Part shown: in pieces, positions 53,698 through 61,904 of the stretch
Layout: each line of letters starts with the position of its first letter
Position numbering within the stretch: position 1 is the first letter of the stretch
Assembly: GCA_022824025.1 (NCBI GenBank)
Contig: JAJEBF010000005.1
Span: 1-64,000, forward strand
DNA: 64,000 nt
Source: Caldilineaceae bacterium
Lineage (GTDB): Bacteria; Chloroflexota; Anaerolineae; Caldilineales; Caldilineaceae
Direction of reading: 5' to 3'
The notes under the pieces: generated by a model
What the model saw: the letters and a program-made list of their open reading frames with translations, nothing else
What the model was told of the DNA's origin: nothing
Databases searched by the model: none
Made by a program: the position numbers and the translations under genes

Positions 53698-54864
53698 CTA
53701 TCGCTCGAAAACCTGCTCGCCCTCTTCCAATCCGGCCAGCACTTCTGTGCGTTCTCCATCGGTTACACCCAGGGTAATGTCAACCTCGAGCGTGCTTTCG
53801 CCCTCCTTGACCAGGGCGTAGCGCCGGTTGAAATAACTGTGGATCGCCGCATTGGGGATGGTAAGTATTCCCTCCTTGCGCTCCACGACAATGCGCAGGT
53901 CGGCCAGAGCTCCAATTTCCAACTCCAGGTCGGGCGCTGAGAACTCGACTCGCACTGGCAGACCTTCATCGGCGCCGGTTGGTGTCGAAACCTGGATGAG
54001 CCGGCCCATCACCTCACGCTCCGGCTCGTCGCGAAAACGGATCGTCACAGCCTGCCCTACCCGCAACTTCGGCAACGCCTCGTCGCTGGGGGATGAACTC
54101 CTGATTTCGAGCGCTTCGGGAGCCGCCAGCCCCATCACCGGCGTGTATTCAGCGACCAGCTGCCCTGCCTCTCCCTCCGTGTAGCGCACGATTCCATCGA
54201 ACGGGGCCAGCAACTGCGCCTGCCTGATGCGGTCCTGAAGCATCTCCACGTCGATCGCCTTGAGTTCCGTCTCCGCATGATAAAGCGCGATCTCGCGATC
54301 ATGTTGGTCCGCCAGCAGCGCTAACCTCGTCTCACCGGCCGCGACCGCCAACGCCAGGCGCGCGGCATCAGCATCCTCAGTGCCGCTGCCCGCCTGCTCC
54401 AGCGCCAGCCTGTCCAATTCCAGCGCCGCCTCCGCCTCGGCCAGCGACAGTGCCTTGGTGCCTTGCGCCGCTTCCAATCGCAACAGGGCGATCTCCAGCT
54501 GCTTCTCTGCCTTGGCAAGCTCATGCGGCAGAAATCCAACGTCCAGCTCGGCCAGCAGCTGTCCTGCCTCGACGATGTCACCCGGCTCAACATGAAATCC
54601 GTTCAGACGGCCGCCGATGCGAAAGGAAAGGTTCACTCGTCGCAATGAATCCACCATGCCCAGCAGCGTTACGCTGTCGACGATGTCGCCGCGTTCGATT
54701 CGATGGACCGCTTTGGGTACCGGTACCGGCGTAGGGATAGGAGTCGGCGTGACCAATACGTCGCCGGGCAACTGTTCGCAGCTGGCCAGCAGCGCGGCCA
54801 GCAGAACACTGGCAGACAGTAATATTGCGCATCGTGTCGCGTAGCCAAAATCCTTCCGCATCAT
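53698..54864 (-). CDS. Efflux membrane-fusion lipoprotein (HlyD/RND-adaptor type)
   Basis: A 388-residue adaptor. Seen: lipobox 'LAALLASC' (Cys29), Pro/Thr linker, lipoyl half 'LSFRIGGRLNGFHVEPGDIVEAGQLLAELD', a helical hairpin (about 112-210), second lipoyl half 'APFDGIVRYTEGEAGQLV', and beta-barrel regions with 'VGQAVTIRFRDEPE'. Such proteins bridge an ABC (MacB-like) or RND pump. No pump gene is next to it; a broken sugar permease follows instead, so it may be stranded by the rearrangement. Confidence 0.85.
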   Translation of the reverse strand: MMRKDFGYATRCAILLSASVLLAALLASCEQLPGDVLVTPTPIPTPVPVPKAVHRIERGDIVDSVTLLGMVDSLRRVNLSFRIGGRLNGFHVEPGDIVEAGQLLAELDVGFLPHELAKAEKQLEIALLRLEAAQGTKALSLAEAEAALELDRLALEQAGSGTEDADAARLALAVAAGETRLALLADQHDREIALYHAETELKAIDVEMLQDRIRQAQLLAPFDGIVRYTEGEAGQLVAEYTPVMGLAAPEALEIRSSSPSDEALPKLRVGQAVTIRFRDEPEREVMGRLIQVSTPTGADEGLPVRVEFSAPDLELEIGALADLRIVVERKEGILTIPNAAIHSYFNRRYALVKEGESTLEVDITLGVTDGERTEVLAGLEEGEQVFER

Positions 54865-54918
54865 CGTCGGTCCTGCTCACCTCCCAGCCGTACTCTCGCC
54901 GACCGCCCTCCACTGCCC

Positions 54919-56004
54919 TTACTCCGTCTCCTCAGGCCGGACCTCCCTCCCCTCTTTCGCCGACAGTTGCGCCGCGCGACAGAATTGGAGGACCGCCCTG
55001 CCCTCCTCCCCGCTCAGCTCCGGCTGCCGCCCTTCCGCAACCGCATCGACGAAATCATGTAGGCCCGCTTTGAAACTTGCGCCCCAGTCCGTGTCCACTT
55101 CTGGAAACGAAGTTGTCTCGCCGTCCCGGTACATCTCCACTGCTGGCCTGTCCAGCAACATCGACGTGCAACGGTTCACCCAGATAAATCCCCGCGAGCC
55201 CGTCAACTCGACCCACTCGTCCTCTGGCCTCCCGTATTTCGTCCGAACCAGCATATCATCAGAAGTCACCGCCTCATAGGAGCCGTACTTTTCAGCGTCT
55301 TTGTACTTCCAGATCACGACGGCCGGGCTGTCAAGCATCCAGCCATGCTGGATCGGGCGGTGCGTGATCCATGCAAAGACCTTTTCCGGCGCGCCCATGA
55401 ACCACCGCGCGAGCGAGAACAGATGGTACCCATAGTCGAGGATGACCCGGCCTCCGCCGCTCTGGGCCGGGTCGAACCGCCAAACCCAGCGCCGGAAGGG
55501 AATCTCCCAGTCCTTCCCCGAGGTTCCCTGCACACACTTGATCCGTATCGACAGCGGCTCTCCGATCGCGCCCGCGTCGAGCAGCTGCTTGGCTTTGACC
55601 AGCGGAGGGTAGTAGCGGAAGTTCTCGAACACGCGCATCAGCCTGCCCGCACGCTCCGCCGCCTTGAGCAGCGCATCGCACTCCGCAACGCTGATCGCCA
55701 TCGGCTTCTGAATCGAGACGTGCTTGCCCGCCTCCAGCGCGGCGACGCCCATCTCTGCATGAAGATGATGGGGCGTAATCACCTCAACCGCATCCACCTC
55801 CGGGTCGGCCAGCAGCTGCCGGTAGTCAGTGTAGGTCTTCGCCACCTGCCACTCTGCGGCGCGGCGCGCCAGCAGGGCCTCGTCGACGTCGCAGATCGCA
55901 TGAAGTTCAGCTTTGGGGTACTCTTGGTAACCGAGGTAATGCAGGTCTGTGATGGCGCCGGCGCCGATAAAACCGACGCGCAGCTTTCCCCTGCCGCCGC
56001 TCAC
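54919..56004 (-). CDS. Gfo/Idh/MocA family oxidoreductase
   Basis: A 361-residue dehydrogenase starting at GTG 56004, overlapping the ThDP gene stop by 4 bases (GTGA). Seen: 'VGFIGAGAITDLHYLGYQE', 'SIQKPMAISVAECDALL' (EKP again replaced by QKP), 'GGGRVILDYGYHLFSLARWFMG' in the substrate domain. Translational coupling with the ThDP enzyme suggests shared metabolism of a sugar or 2-oxo acid. Confidence 0.9.
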   Translation of the reverse strand: MSGGRGKLRVGFIGAGAITDLHYLGYQEYPKAELHAICDVDEALLARRAAEWQVAKTYTDYRQLLADPEVDAVEVITPHHLHAEMGVAALEAGKHVSIQKPMAISVAECDALLKAAERAGRLMRVFENFRYYPPLVKAKQLLDAGAIGEPLSIRIKCVQGTSGKDWEIPFRRWVWRFDPAQSGGGRVILDYGYHLFSLARWFMGAPEKVFAWITHRPIQHGWMLDSPAVVIWKYKDAEKYGSYEAVTSDDMLVRTKYGRPEDEWVELTGSRGFIWVNRCTSMLLDRPAVEMYRDGETTSFPEVDTDWGASFKAGLHDFVDAVAEGRQPELSGEEGRAVLQFCRAAQLSAKEGREVRPEETE

Positions 56005-57641
56005 TGTTCCGCCTCAAACATGCGCGCCGACGGTTCCATGATCGGCCACGGCAGCCTTCCAGGCAGCTCAATCAACGCGCTCCTGTCCGCTTCGATGGCC
56101 TTCGCTACCGCAGGGCCTAGCTGCTCAATCGAAGCTACCCGGCAGCCGTCCACGCCGAACGCCTCCGCCAGACCCATGAAGTCCGGGTTCACCACGTCCA
56201 CCGCGTGCGCGACGCCGTAGCGGGCCTCCTGCTGCGGCCTCAGGACCCCGTATGCCTCGTCGTTGAAGACCAGTGTGATGATCGGCACGTCGAATTGCAC
56301 CGCGGCCGCCAACTCCTGGCAATTGAACATGAAACCGCCGTCGCCGCACAGCGCAACCACCGGCCGGTCCGGCCTGGCCACCTTGGCCCCAATCGCCGCC
56401 GGCAGCCCAAATCCCAGTGTGCAAAACCCCCACGGGTAAATGTTCGTGCGCGGTTCATAGATGTCCAGCAAACGACGGCACCAGTACGCCGCAACCGTCA
56501 GGTCGCTCACGATGATCGTCTCTCGCGGCAACGCCTTGCGTAGCGTCTGCACAAGCTCCACGCCTTCGGGCGCCCGCTCCTGGCAGTAGCGCCAGACCTT
56601 ATGGCGCAAAGCGGCGACCTCGGCGGCAATGGTTTTGTCCTCACGGCGCAGTTCCTGCAGCCCATCGTTGATTAGTTGCAGCGCCGCCCGTGCATCGCCT
56701 ACAACGCCCAATGTGGCCGCATAGTTGCGGTCGATCTCTTCAGGATCTATCTCGACATGAATCAACGTGTCCGGCAGCCGCAACCCCCAACGGTCCGACT
56801 CCTCCTCGGTAAAGCGCGTCCCGACCGCCAGCATGACGTCACATTCGGCGACAAAATCGCGCCCCGCCGGATGCAGAATCGTCGCGCCCGCGGCCAGCGG
56901 GTGGTCGTCCGAAACCGCTCCCTTGCCCAGAACCGTCGTAAAAACCGGCGCCTGAAGCCGTTCAGCCAGCTGCTGCAGTTCTGCACCCGCTCCACTGCCA
57001 ATCACGCCCCCGCCCGCCCAGATGACCGGCCGCCGCGCTGCCTGGAGCAATGCCGCCGCCCGTTCGACCTGTCCCGGTTCCGGCGCCGGCCGAGAGATTC
57101 CCGCCGCGGCCAGTATCGACACGTCTTCACTTTCGTCCAGCGTATCGCAGGGAATTTCCACCGCGACCGGCCGCGGCCGTCCGCTTTGCATTGCCGCGAA
57201 CGCCTCCCGCATCACCCCGGGAATCGACTCCACCGTGTCCGCAAGCGCCCGCCACTTTGTCACCGGAGCAAAGCTCCCCAACTGGTCTTCGCACTCATGC
57301 AGATAGCCTTTGCCCAACCCAATTCCCTCTGCCGGAATCTGGCTGGCAATGCAAAGCACCGGCGAAGAGTCGCTGTATGCCGTGCCCAGCGACGCCAGCG
57401 TATTGAGTGCCGCCGGTCCTGTGGTGCTCAGGCAGACCCCGACCTTACCGCTGGCGCGCGCATAACCGTCTGCCATGAACGCCGCGCCCTGCTCGTGCCG
57501 GGCCAGAATGTGCCGGATACTGCCCATCTCCCGCAGCGCGTCGTAGATGGCCAGATTATGCGTCCCCGGTATGCCGAACACCGTGTCGACACCATGCGCC
57601 TTGAGGGAACGAACGACGGCCTCACCACCGGTCATGCGCAT
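56001..57641 (-). CDS. ThDP-dependent enzyme, acetolactate synthase-like
   Basis: A 546-residue ThDP enzyme with the three-domain layout of acetolactate synthases and benzoylformate decarboxylases. Seen: catalytic Glu50 in 'ARHEQGAAFMADGYARASG', 'CLSTTGPAALN', and the ThDP motif 'GDGGFMFNCQEL...LVFND'. FAD-site residues of true AHAS are not clearly present and no small subunit is near, so a decarboxylase or carboligase on a sugar-derived 2-oxo acid is as likely. Coupled to a Gfo/Idh/MocA gene. Confidence 0.87.
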   Translation of the reverse strand: MRMTGGEAVVRSLKAHGVDTVFGIPGTHNLAIYDALREMGSIRHILARHEQGAAFMADGYARASGKVGVCLSTTGPAALNTLASLGTAYSDSSPVLCIASQIPAEGIGLGKGYLHECEDQLGSFAPVTKWRALADTVESIPGVMREAFAAMQSGRPRPVAVEIPCDTLDESEDVSILAAAGISRPAPEPGQVERAAALLQAARRPVIWAGGGVIGSGAGAELQQLAERLQAPVFTTVLGKGAVSDDHPLAAGATILHPAGRDFVAECDVMLAVGTRFTEEESDRWGLRLPDTLIHVEIDPEEIDRNYAATLGVVGDARAALQLINDGLQELRREDKTIAAEVAALRHKVWRYCQERAPEGVELVQTLRKALPRETIIVSDLTVAAYWCRRLLDIYEPRTNIYPWGFCTLGFGLPAAIGAKVARPDRPVVALCGDGGFMFNCQELAAAVQFDVPIITLVFNDEAYGVLRPQQEARYGVAHAVDVVNPDFMGLAEAFGVDGCRVASIEQLGPAVAKAIEADRSALIELPGRLPWPIMEPSARMFEAEQ

Positions 57642-57739
57642 AGAACAGATACCCCGTTAAATTGTGGAAGTTGGAGAAAAATGCATGAGCAGTCAATCAA
57701 TAGCGAGCAGGGTCGTAACAATCGGTCGCCAATTGCAGT

Positions 57740-57775
57740 CACTGACTACTGACCACTGACCACTGACCACTGCAG
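57740..57775. repeat. Tandem heptamer repeat, copy 5
   Basis: Five heptamers of CCACTGA type ending CTGCAG, 4 bases after the permease-remnant stop (on its minus strand). Confidence 0.85.
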
Positions 57776-57779
57776 TTCG

Positions 57780-57930
57780 TTACCCCTTCATCCCGGTCAT
57801 GGCAACGCCGCGGATGAAGTAGCGCGAGGCAAAACTGTAGATAACCATCACAGGGACAACTGTCAGCATGGAGCCAGCCGCCCACATCTCGTAACGCGTC
57901 CACCACAGGTTGCGCAGCCCGGCCAGCACC
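57780..57930 (-). pseudogene. Carbohydrate ABC permease (MalG type), C-terminal remnant
   Basis: The minus-strand frame ending at 57780-57782 reads 'LAGLRNLWWTRYEMWAAGSM', 'VVPVMVIYSFASRYF' and 'RGVAMTGMKG', the last helix and tail of a MalG-type permease. No earlier helix or EAA loop is found upstream; only about 50 codons remain. The third such tail in the window and distinct in sequence from the other two. Confidence 0.8.
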
Positions 57931-58294
57931 TTGCGACCTCGCTTCTCGGGGGTGGCTGCCTCAGTATGATCTCCCTTCTACCTAGATCTGACTGTGGGTG
58001 GACAAAAGTGAGTTGACGCCCCTGGCTCCCTACCATACAATATATCTTGGTTGTGAACAACTGACAGGAATGCTCAACATGCAGCTTATTAGACACAAAA
58101 AGGGCAGCGCCCCTCGCTCTACACCGTCGCCAGAAACGCCGCTTCCGTAGGGTTCAACCCGGGTGCCGCCAGGGCCCTTGCGCCTGCCCTCATGCACCGC
58201 AATCCACCCTCAACTTCGCCACGCGTGTTTGGCCAGACGGCTTTGTCTGAACATCAATCTGAGGCTGACACGCAACTCGCCAAGGAGGAACCTC
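57931..58294. other. Intergenic region with promoter and leader
   Basis: About 364 bases between the permease remnant and the family-5 binding-protein gene. It contains the promoter at 58013-58041 and an untranslated leader of some 250 bases with no recognised riboswitch. A minus-strand frame crosses it but shows no known protein feature. Confidence 0.45.
58013..58041 (+). promoter_or_regulatory. Candidate sigma-70 promoter for the family-5 binding protein
   Basis: TTGACG (58013-58018), 17 bases, TACAAT (58036-58041). Near-consensus in both boxes; drives the gene at 58295 through a long leader. Confidence 0.65.
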
Positions 58295-59878
58295 ATGGTT
58301 CGGAGAACAAATTGGAATTGGATGGTCCTGGTTCTTGTGTCCGCGTTGGTGCTGGCCGGCTGTCAGCCGGTGCAACCGGCCGCCAACGGCGATGATGCCG
58401 CTATGGCCGGCGAAGAGCTGGTCATCGCCGTTGGCATCGAGCCGGTCAGCTTGGACGCCTGGCGCTCCTTCGCCGGCACAGGGGGACCCGGCTTCCGCAA
58501 TGCCATCGAACAGCTGATCAACCGCGATTTCACCACCGGCGAGTTCGTTCCAATCCTCGCCACCTCCTGGGAGCGGCTGAACGACACCACGATTCGCTTC
58601 CAACTACGCGAGGGCGTGACCTTCCACGACGGTTCCCCCTTCAACGCTGAAGCCGCCGCCGTCAGCATCAACCACACCTTCGATGAAGACAACGCATTCG
58701 ACCTGCTCGATTTCCTCGGGACCATGAGCGCACAAGCCGTTGACGAATACACCCTCGATATCTCTACCCCGGAACCCGACCCGATCCTGCTCGGCAAGGT
58801 CGAATGGGTTGGCATCTCCTCGGCCAGACAGCTGGCGGAAGATCCCGACTCTTACCATACCGAAATCGTCGGCACCGGACCCTACCAATTTGTCGAGTGG
58901 CGCAAAGGGGAATCGATTACCTACGAAGCCAACCCCGACTGGTGGGGCCTGTCCAACCCTGACCACGCACGCGGCGCGCAGACCTTCGAAAACGTGACCG
59001 TCCGATTCCTGCAGGAAGACCAGGTGCGGGTCTCCGCCGTACAGGCCGGTGAAGTCGACCTGGCCCAGTTCATCACGCCCGAACAGTGCCAGCTGCTCGA
59101 CGAAGACGCGGATGCAAGCTGTCTTTCAGCCCCCAGCGTCGAGACGATCTTCATCCGCATGGATACGAATAGCCCTCTGTTGTCCGACCGCCGCGTTCGC
59201 CTGGCATTCCAGCTGGCGATCGACAAGGAGGCCATCGTCGAAACCATCCTCGGCGGCGCTGCCACAGTTGCCGGCCAGATCGTCAACTCATCCGCAACCG
59301 GCCACGACCCCAGCTTGGCCCCCTACCCCTATGACCCGGACCAGGCGCGCGAACTCCTCGCCGCCGCCGCCGCAGACGGCGTTCCCGTCGATATGGAAAT
59401 CACGCTCGGCGCCCGCCATGCCGTATTTCCCAGAATTGACGAGGTCATCCAGGCCGTTGCCTCCATGCTTACCGACGTCGGTTTCAGCGTAACCACCACC
59501 TTCTACGATCCTGAAGGCTTCGGCCAGGTAATGCTGCTCAACATCAAGGACGTTCCCGTAGACCGGAACTTCGTCGCCATCCATCTGCATGGCAACGAGA
59601 TCATGGACTTCGCCTCCTCCTACCGCTTCTACTACTCCTGCGAGGGAATCCTCTCCGTCTACTGCAACGAGGAAGCCGATGCCGTCTGGACAAAGGCATT
59701 GCCGCTCACCGGGGAGGAACGCGAAATGACGCTCCAGGAGCTCAACCGCATCTTGCATGAGGACGTTCCCATCGGCTACATCGGCCACCTGGATCTCTCC
59801 TACGGGATCAGCAGCCGAATCTCTTGGACGCCTCAACTCGACCACCGCATCCTTGTCAAGGAGATAACTCTCAAGTAA
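58295..59878 (+). CDS. Family-5 extracellular solute-binding lipoprotein (peptide/nickel type)
   Basis: A 527-residue binding lipoprotein of the oligopeptide/dipeptide/nickel importer class. Seen: lipobox 'ALVLAGC' (Cys23), 'FRNAIEQLINRDFTTGEFVPILATSWE', 'FQLREGVTFHDGSPFNAEA', and 'GTGPYQFVEWRKGESITYEANPDWWG' characteristics (short parts only). ATG 58295 chosen for AAGGAGGAA six bases ahead; a longer frame from 58163 has no site. No permease or ATPase gene follows, so it is an orphan in this window. Confidence 0.92.
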   Translation: MVRRTNWNWMVLVLVSALVLAGCQPVQPAANGDDAAMAGEELVIAVGIEPVSLDAWRSFAGTGGPGFRNAIEQLINRDFTTGEFVPILATSWERLNDTTIRFQLREGVTFHDGSPFNAEAAAVSINHTFDEDNAFDLLDFLGTMSAQAVDEYTLDISTPEPDPILLGKVEWVGISSARQLAEDPDSYHTEIVGTGPYQFVEWRKGESITYEANPDWWGLSNPDHARGAQTFENVTVRFLQEDQVRVSAVQAGEVDLAQFITPEQCQLLDEDADASCLSAPSVETIFIRMDTNSPLLSDRRVRLAFQLAIDKEAIVETILGGAATVAGQIVNSSATGHDPSLAPYPYDPDQARELLAAAAADGVPVDMEITLGARHAVFPRIDEVIQAVASMLTDVGFSVTTTFYDPEGFGQVMLLNIKDVPVDRNFVAIHLHGNEIMDFASSYRFYYSCEGILSVYCNEEADAVWTKALPLTGEEREMTLQELNRILHEDVPIGYIGHLDLSYGISSRISWTPQLDHRILVKEITLK

Positions 59879-60090
59879 GACGCCCCGGATACTCGGTCGT
59901 CCTGAACATGTGACAAGAGCGGCTTCTGCCGCTACAATGGTCGCACAATTCGACCGCGGCGCTGCCGCCAGCGCCGCGGTTAATTTTCGCAACCGCCAGA
60001 ATCGCGACCGGCGCATCTGAATGCCAGTACGCGATTCATCAGGGCGCCTACCTGTTACCTTCGAAAAGCCAGAAAGAGTGGAGACAAACG

Positions 60091-60303
60091 ATGAAGGAAA
60101 GCAGCAGGACCGCCGTCATCCTTGCAGGTGTGATCGCAGGCGCGATCCTGGGAGGCGTGTTTGCCTGGCTGTCCAGCGCCCGCGATGGGGACGACGAGGA
60201 GACAGCCCTCGAAGCCATCGGACCCTCCGAATACTTCCAACTCGGAATCGGCGTTCTTACGCTGGCACGACAATTTCAGTCCTTGCTACAGCGAAAATTG
60301 TGA
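60091..60303 (+). CDS. Small single-helix membrane protein, unknown
   Basis: A 70-residue protein with one Gly-rich membrane helix (about 8-27, 'AVILAGVIAGAILGGVFAWL'), an acidic middle ('DGDDEETALE') and an amphipathic end. ATG follows GTGGAG. Resembles YtxH-like small envelope proteins in layout only. A perfect 9-bp hairpin covers its stop codon. Confidence 0.65.
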   Translation: MKESSRTAVILAGVIAGAILGGVFAWLSSARDGDDEETALEAIGPSEYFQLGIGVLTLARQFQSLLQRKL

Positions 60304-60311
60304 TTTTCGCT
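60290..60311 (+). terminator. Hairpin over the stop codon of the small membrane protein
   Basis: AGCGAAAAT (60290-60298), loop TGTG, ATTTTCGCT (60303-60311), a perfect 9-bp stem. The TGA at 60301-60303 lies in the loop/stem edge. No T-run follows, so terminator activity is uncertain. Confidence 0.45.
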
Positions 60312-60359
60312 CCTGTATTGTAGTCTGTACGCATTAAAATCAGACAAAGGATCTTCGCG

Positions 60360-61826
60360 TTGACTCTTTCAGGAAAGCTCGGCAGCAGCAGCAGACCAGT
60401 CCGCATCGCGATCATCGGCGCCGGCCCATCCGGCTTCTACGCCGCCGGAGCCCTGCTGCAACAGAAGGATGCTCACGTTTCTATCGATCTCTTCGACAGG
60501 CTCCCCACACCCTACGGGCTTGTCCGCTACGGCGTCGCCCCCGACCACCAGAAAATCAAGTCTGTTACCCGCATCTACGAACGCACCATGAAAGACAGCC
60601 GGGTCCGCTATTTCGGCAACGTCGATCTTGGTACCGACATCACCCACGCCGACCTCAAGTCCTGCTACGACCAGATCGTCTACGCCGTCGGAGCCCAATC
60701 CGACAAAAGACTCGGCATCCCAGGCGAAGACCTGAAGGGCAGCTTTTCCGCCACCGAGTTTGTTGCCTGGTATAACGGCCATCCCGACTTCTGCCACTTT
60801 CAGTTCGACCTGAGCGTCGAAAGTGTCGCTGTAATCGGCGTCGGCAATGTCGCCATGGATGTAACCCGCATCCTGGCCAAGTCAGTGGCAGAACTGAAAA
60901 CAACGGACATCACCGATTACGCCCTGGAAGAGTTACAGGAAAGCAAAGTAAAGCGCATCCACATCTTCGCTCGCCGGGGGCCGGTGCAGGCCAAGTTCAC
61001 CAATCCGGAGATCAGAGAGTTGGGCGAGTTGGAAATCGCCGATGTGATCGTCAATCCGGCCGATCTTGTTCTCGACGCAGCCAGCCAGGCCGAGATGGAA
61101 GGCGATCGCACCGCCCGCCGAAACATCGAGACGCTGCAGATGTTGGCGGAGCGCGGCCCCACCGGCAAACCCAAGCAGATCATCTTCCACTTCCTGCGCT
61201 CACCAACCGAAATCTCCGGTGAGGCCGGCGCGGTCAGCGCCATCACCACCGAGAAAAACGCCTTGCAGGAAACCGAGACAGGCTATATCGCCTGCCGCGG
61301 CATCGGCTCCTTCACTGAGTACGACGTTGGGCTGGTGTTCCGCTCAATCGGTTACCGCGGCGTCCCGATTCCAGGCGTTCCGTTCTATGATCGTTGGGGC
61401 ATCATTCCCAATGAGAAGGGGCGCGTGACGACCGACCACGGCGGCGCGGTCGTCCCCGGTGAATACACGGTCGGCTGGGCCAAACGCGGCCCCACCGGCG
61501 TCATCGGCACGAACAAGCCCGACGCTGTCGAAACTGTGAAATTGATGATGGAAGATGTGCAAAACGCCGCCGCGTCACTTCCCGGCGACCCTGCCGCCGC
61601 CAACCGTTCCGGCCCGCACATTGACGGGCACGGCCGGCCAGGTGACATCATTTCCCTCTTGAAGAAAAAGGGCGTGAATTTCGTTTCCTTCGCAGACTGG
61701 CAGGTTTTGGAGCAGATTGAGAACGAACGAGGCGAACTTCGCGGGCAACCGCGTGTCAAGATCACCGACGTCGACGAGATGCTGCGCCTGATTCAGTCAG
61801 CCAGGGAAGAGCCGGTCCTCCCTTAG
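60360..61826 (+). CDS. Ferredoxin/adrenodoxin-NADP+ reductase-like flavoprotein
   Basis: A 488-residue FAD/NADP protein of the FprA/adrenodoxin-reductase type. Seen: 'IAIIGAGPSGFYAAGALLQQ' (FAD), 'DRLPTPYGLVRYGVAPDH' (family hallmark), 'AVIGVGNVAMDVTRIL' (NADP), 'FARRGPVQAKFTNPE', and 'GWAKRGPTGVIGTNKPDA' near the end. It moves electrons between NADPH and a ferredoxin. TTG start with AAAGGA nine bases ahead. No ferredoxin or P450 is adjacent. Confidence 0.93.
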   Translation: MTLSGKLGSSSRPVRIAIIGAGPSGFYAAGALLQQKDAHVSIDLFDRLPTPYGLVRYGVAPDHQKIKSVTRIYERTMKDSRVRYFGNVDLGTDITHADLKSCYDQIVYAVGAQSDKRLGIPGEDLKGSFSATEFVAWYNGHPDFCHFQFDLSVESVAVIGVGNVAMDVTRILAKSVAELKTTDITDYALEELQESKVKRIHIFARRGPVQAKFTNPEIRELGELEIADVIVNPADLVLDAASQAEMEGDRTARRNIETLQMLAERGPTGKPKQIIFHFLRSPTEISGEAGAVSAITTEKNALQETETGYIACRGIGSFTEYDVGLVFRSIGYRGVPIPGVPFYDRWGIIPNEKGRVTTDHGGAVVPGEYTVGWAKRGPTGVIGTNKPDAVETVKLMMEDVQNAAASLPGDPAAANRSGPHIDGHGRPGDIISLLKKKGVNFVSFADWQVLEQIENERGELRGQPRVKITDVDEMLRLIQSAREEPVLP

Positions 61827-61904
61827 CCCCGGCCCTCCCAAGGACTTCTGCACCCAGCCCTGTCCCGCCACGGTTCGACAACCCAATGGCAGCGACGCGA
61901 AATC

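Noticed and set aside
57863..58096. A minus-strand frame of 77 codons upstream of the family-5 binding protein
   Set aside because: It crosses a permease fragment in another frame and a good promoter, and shows no protein family features.
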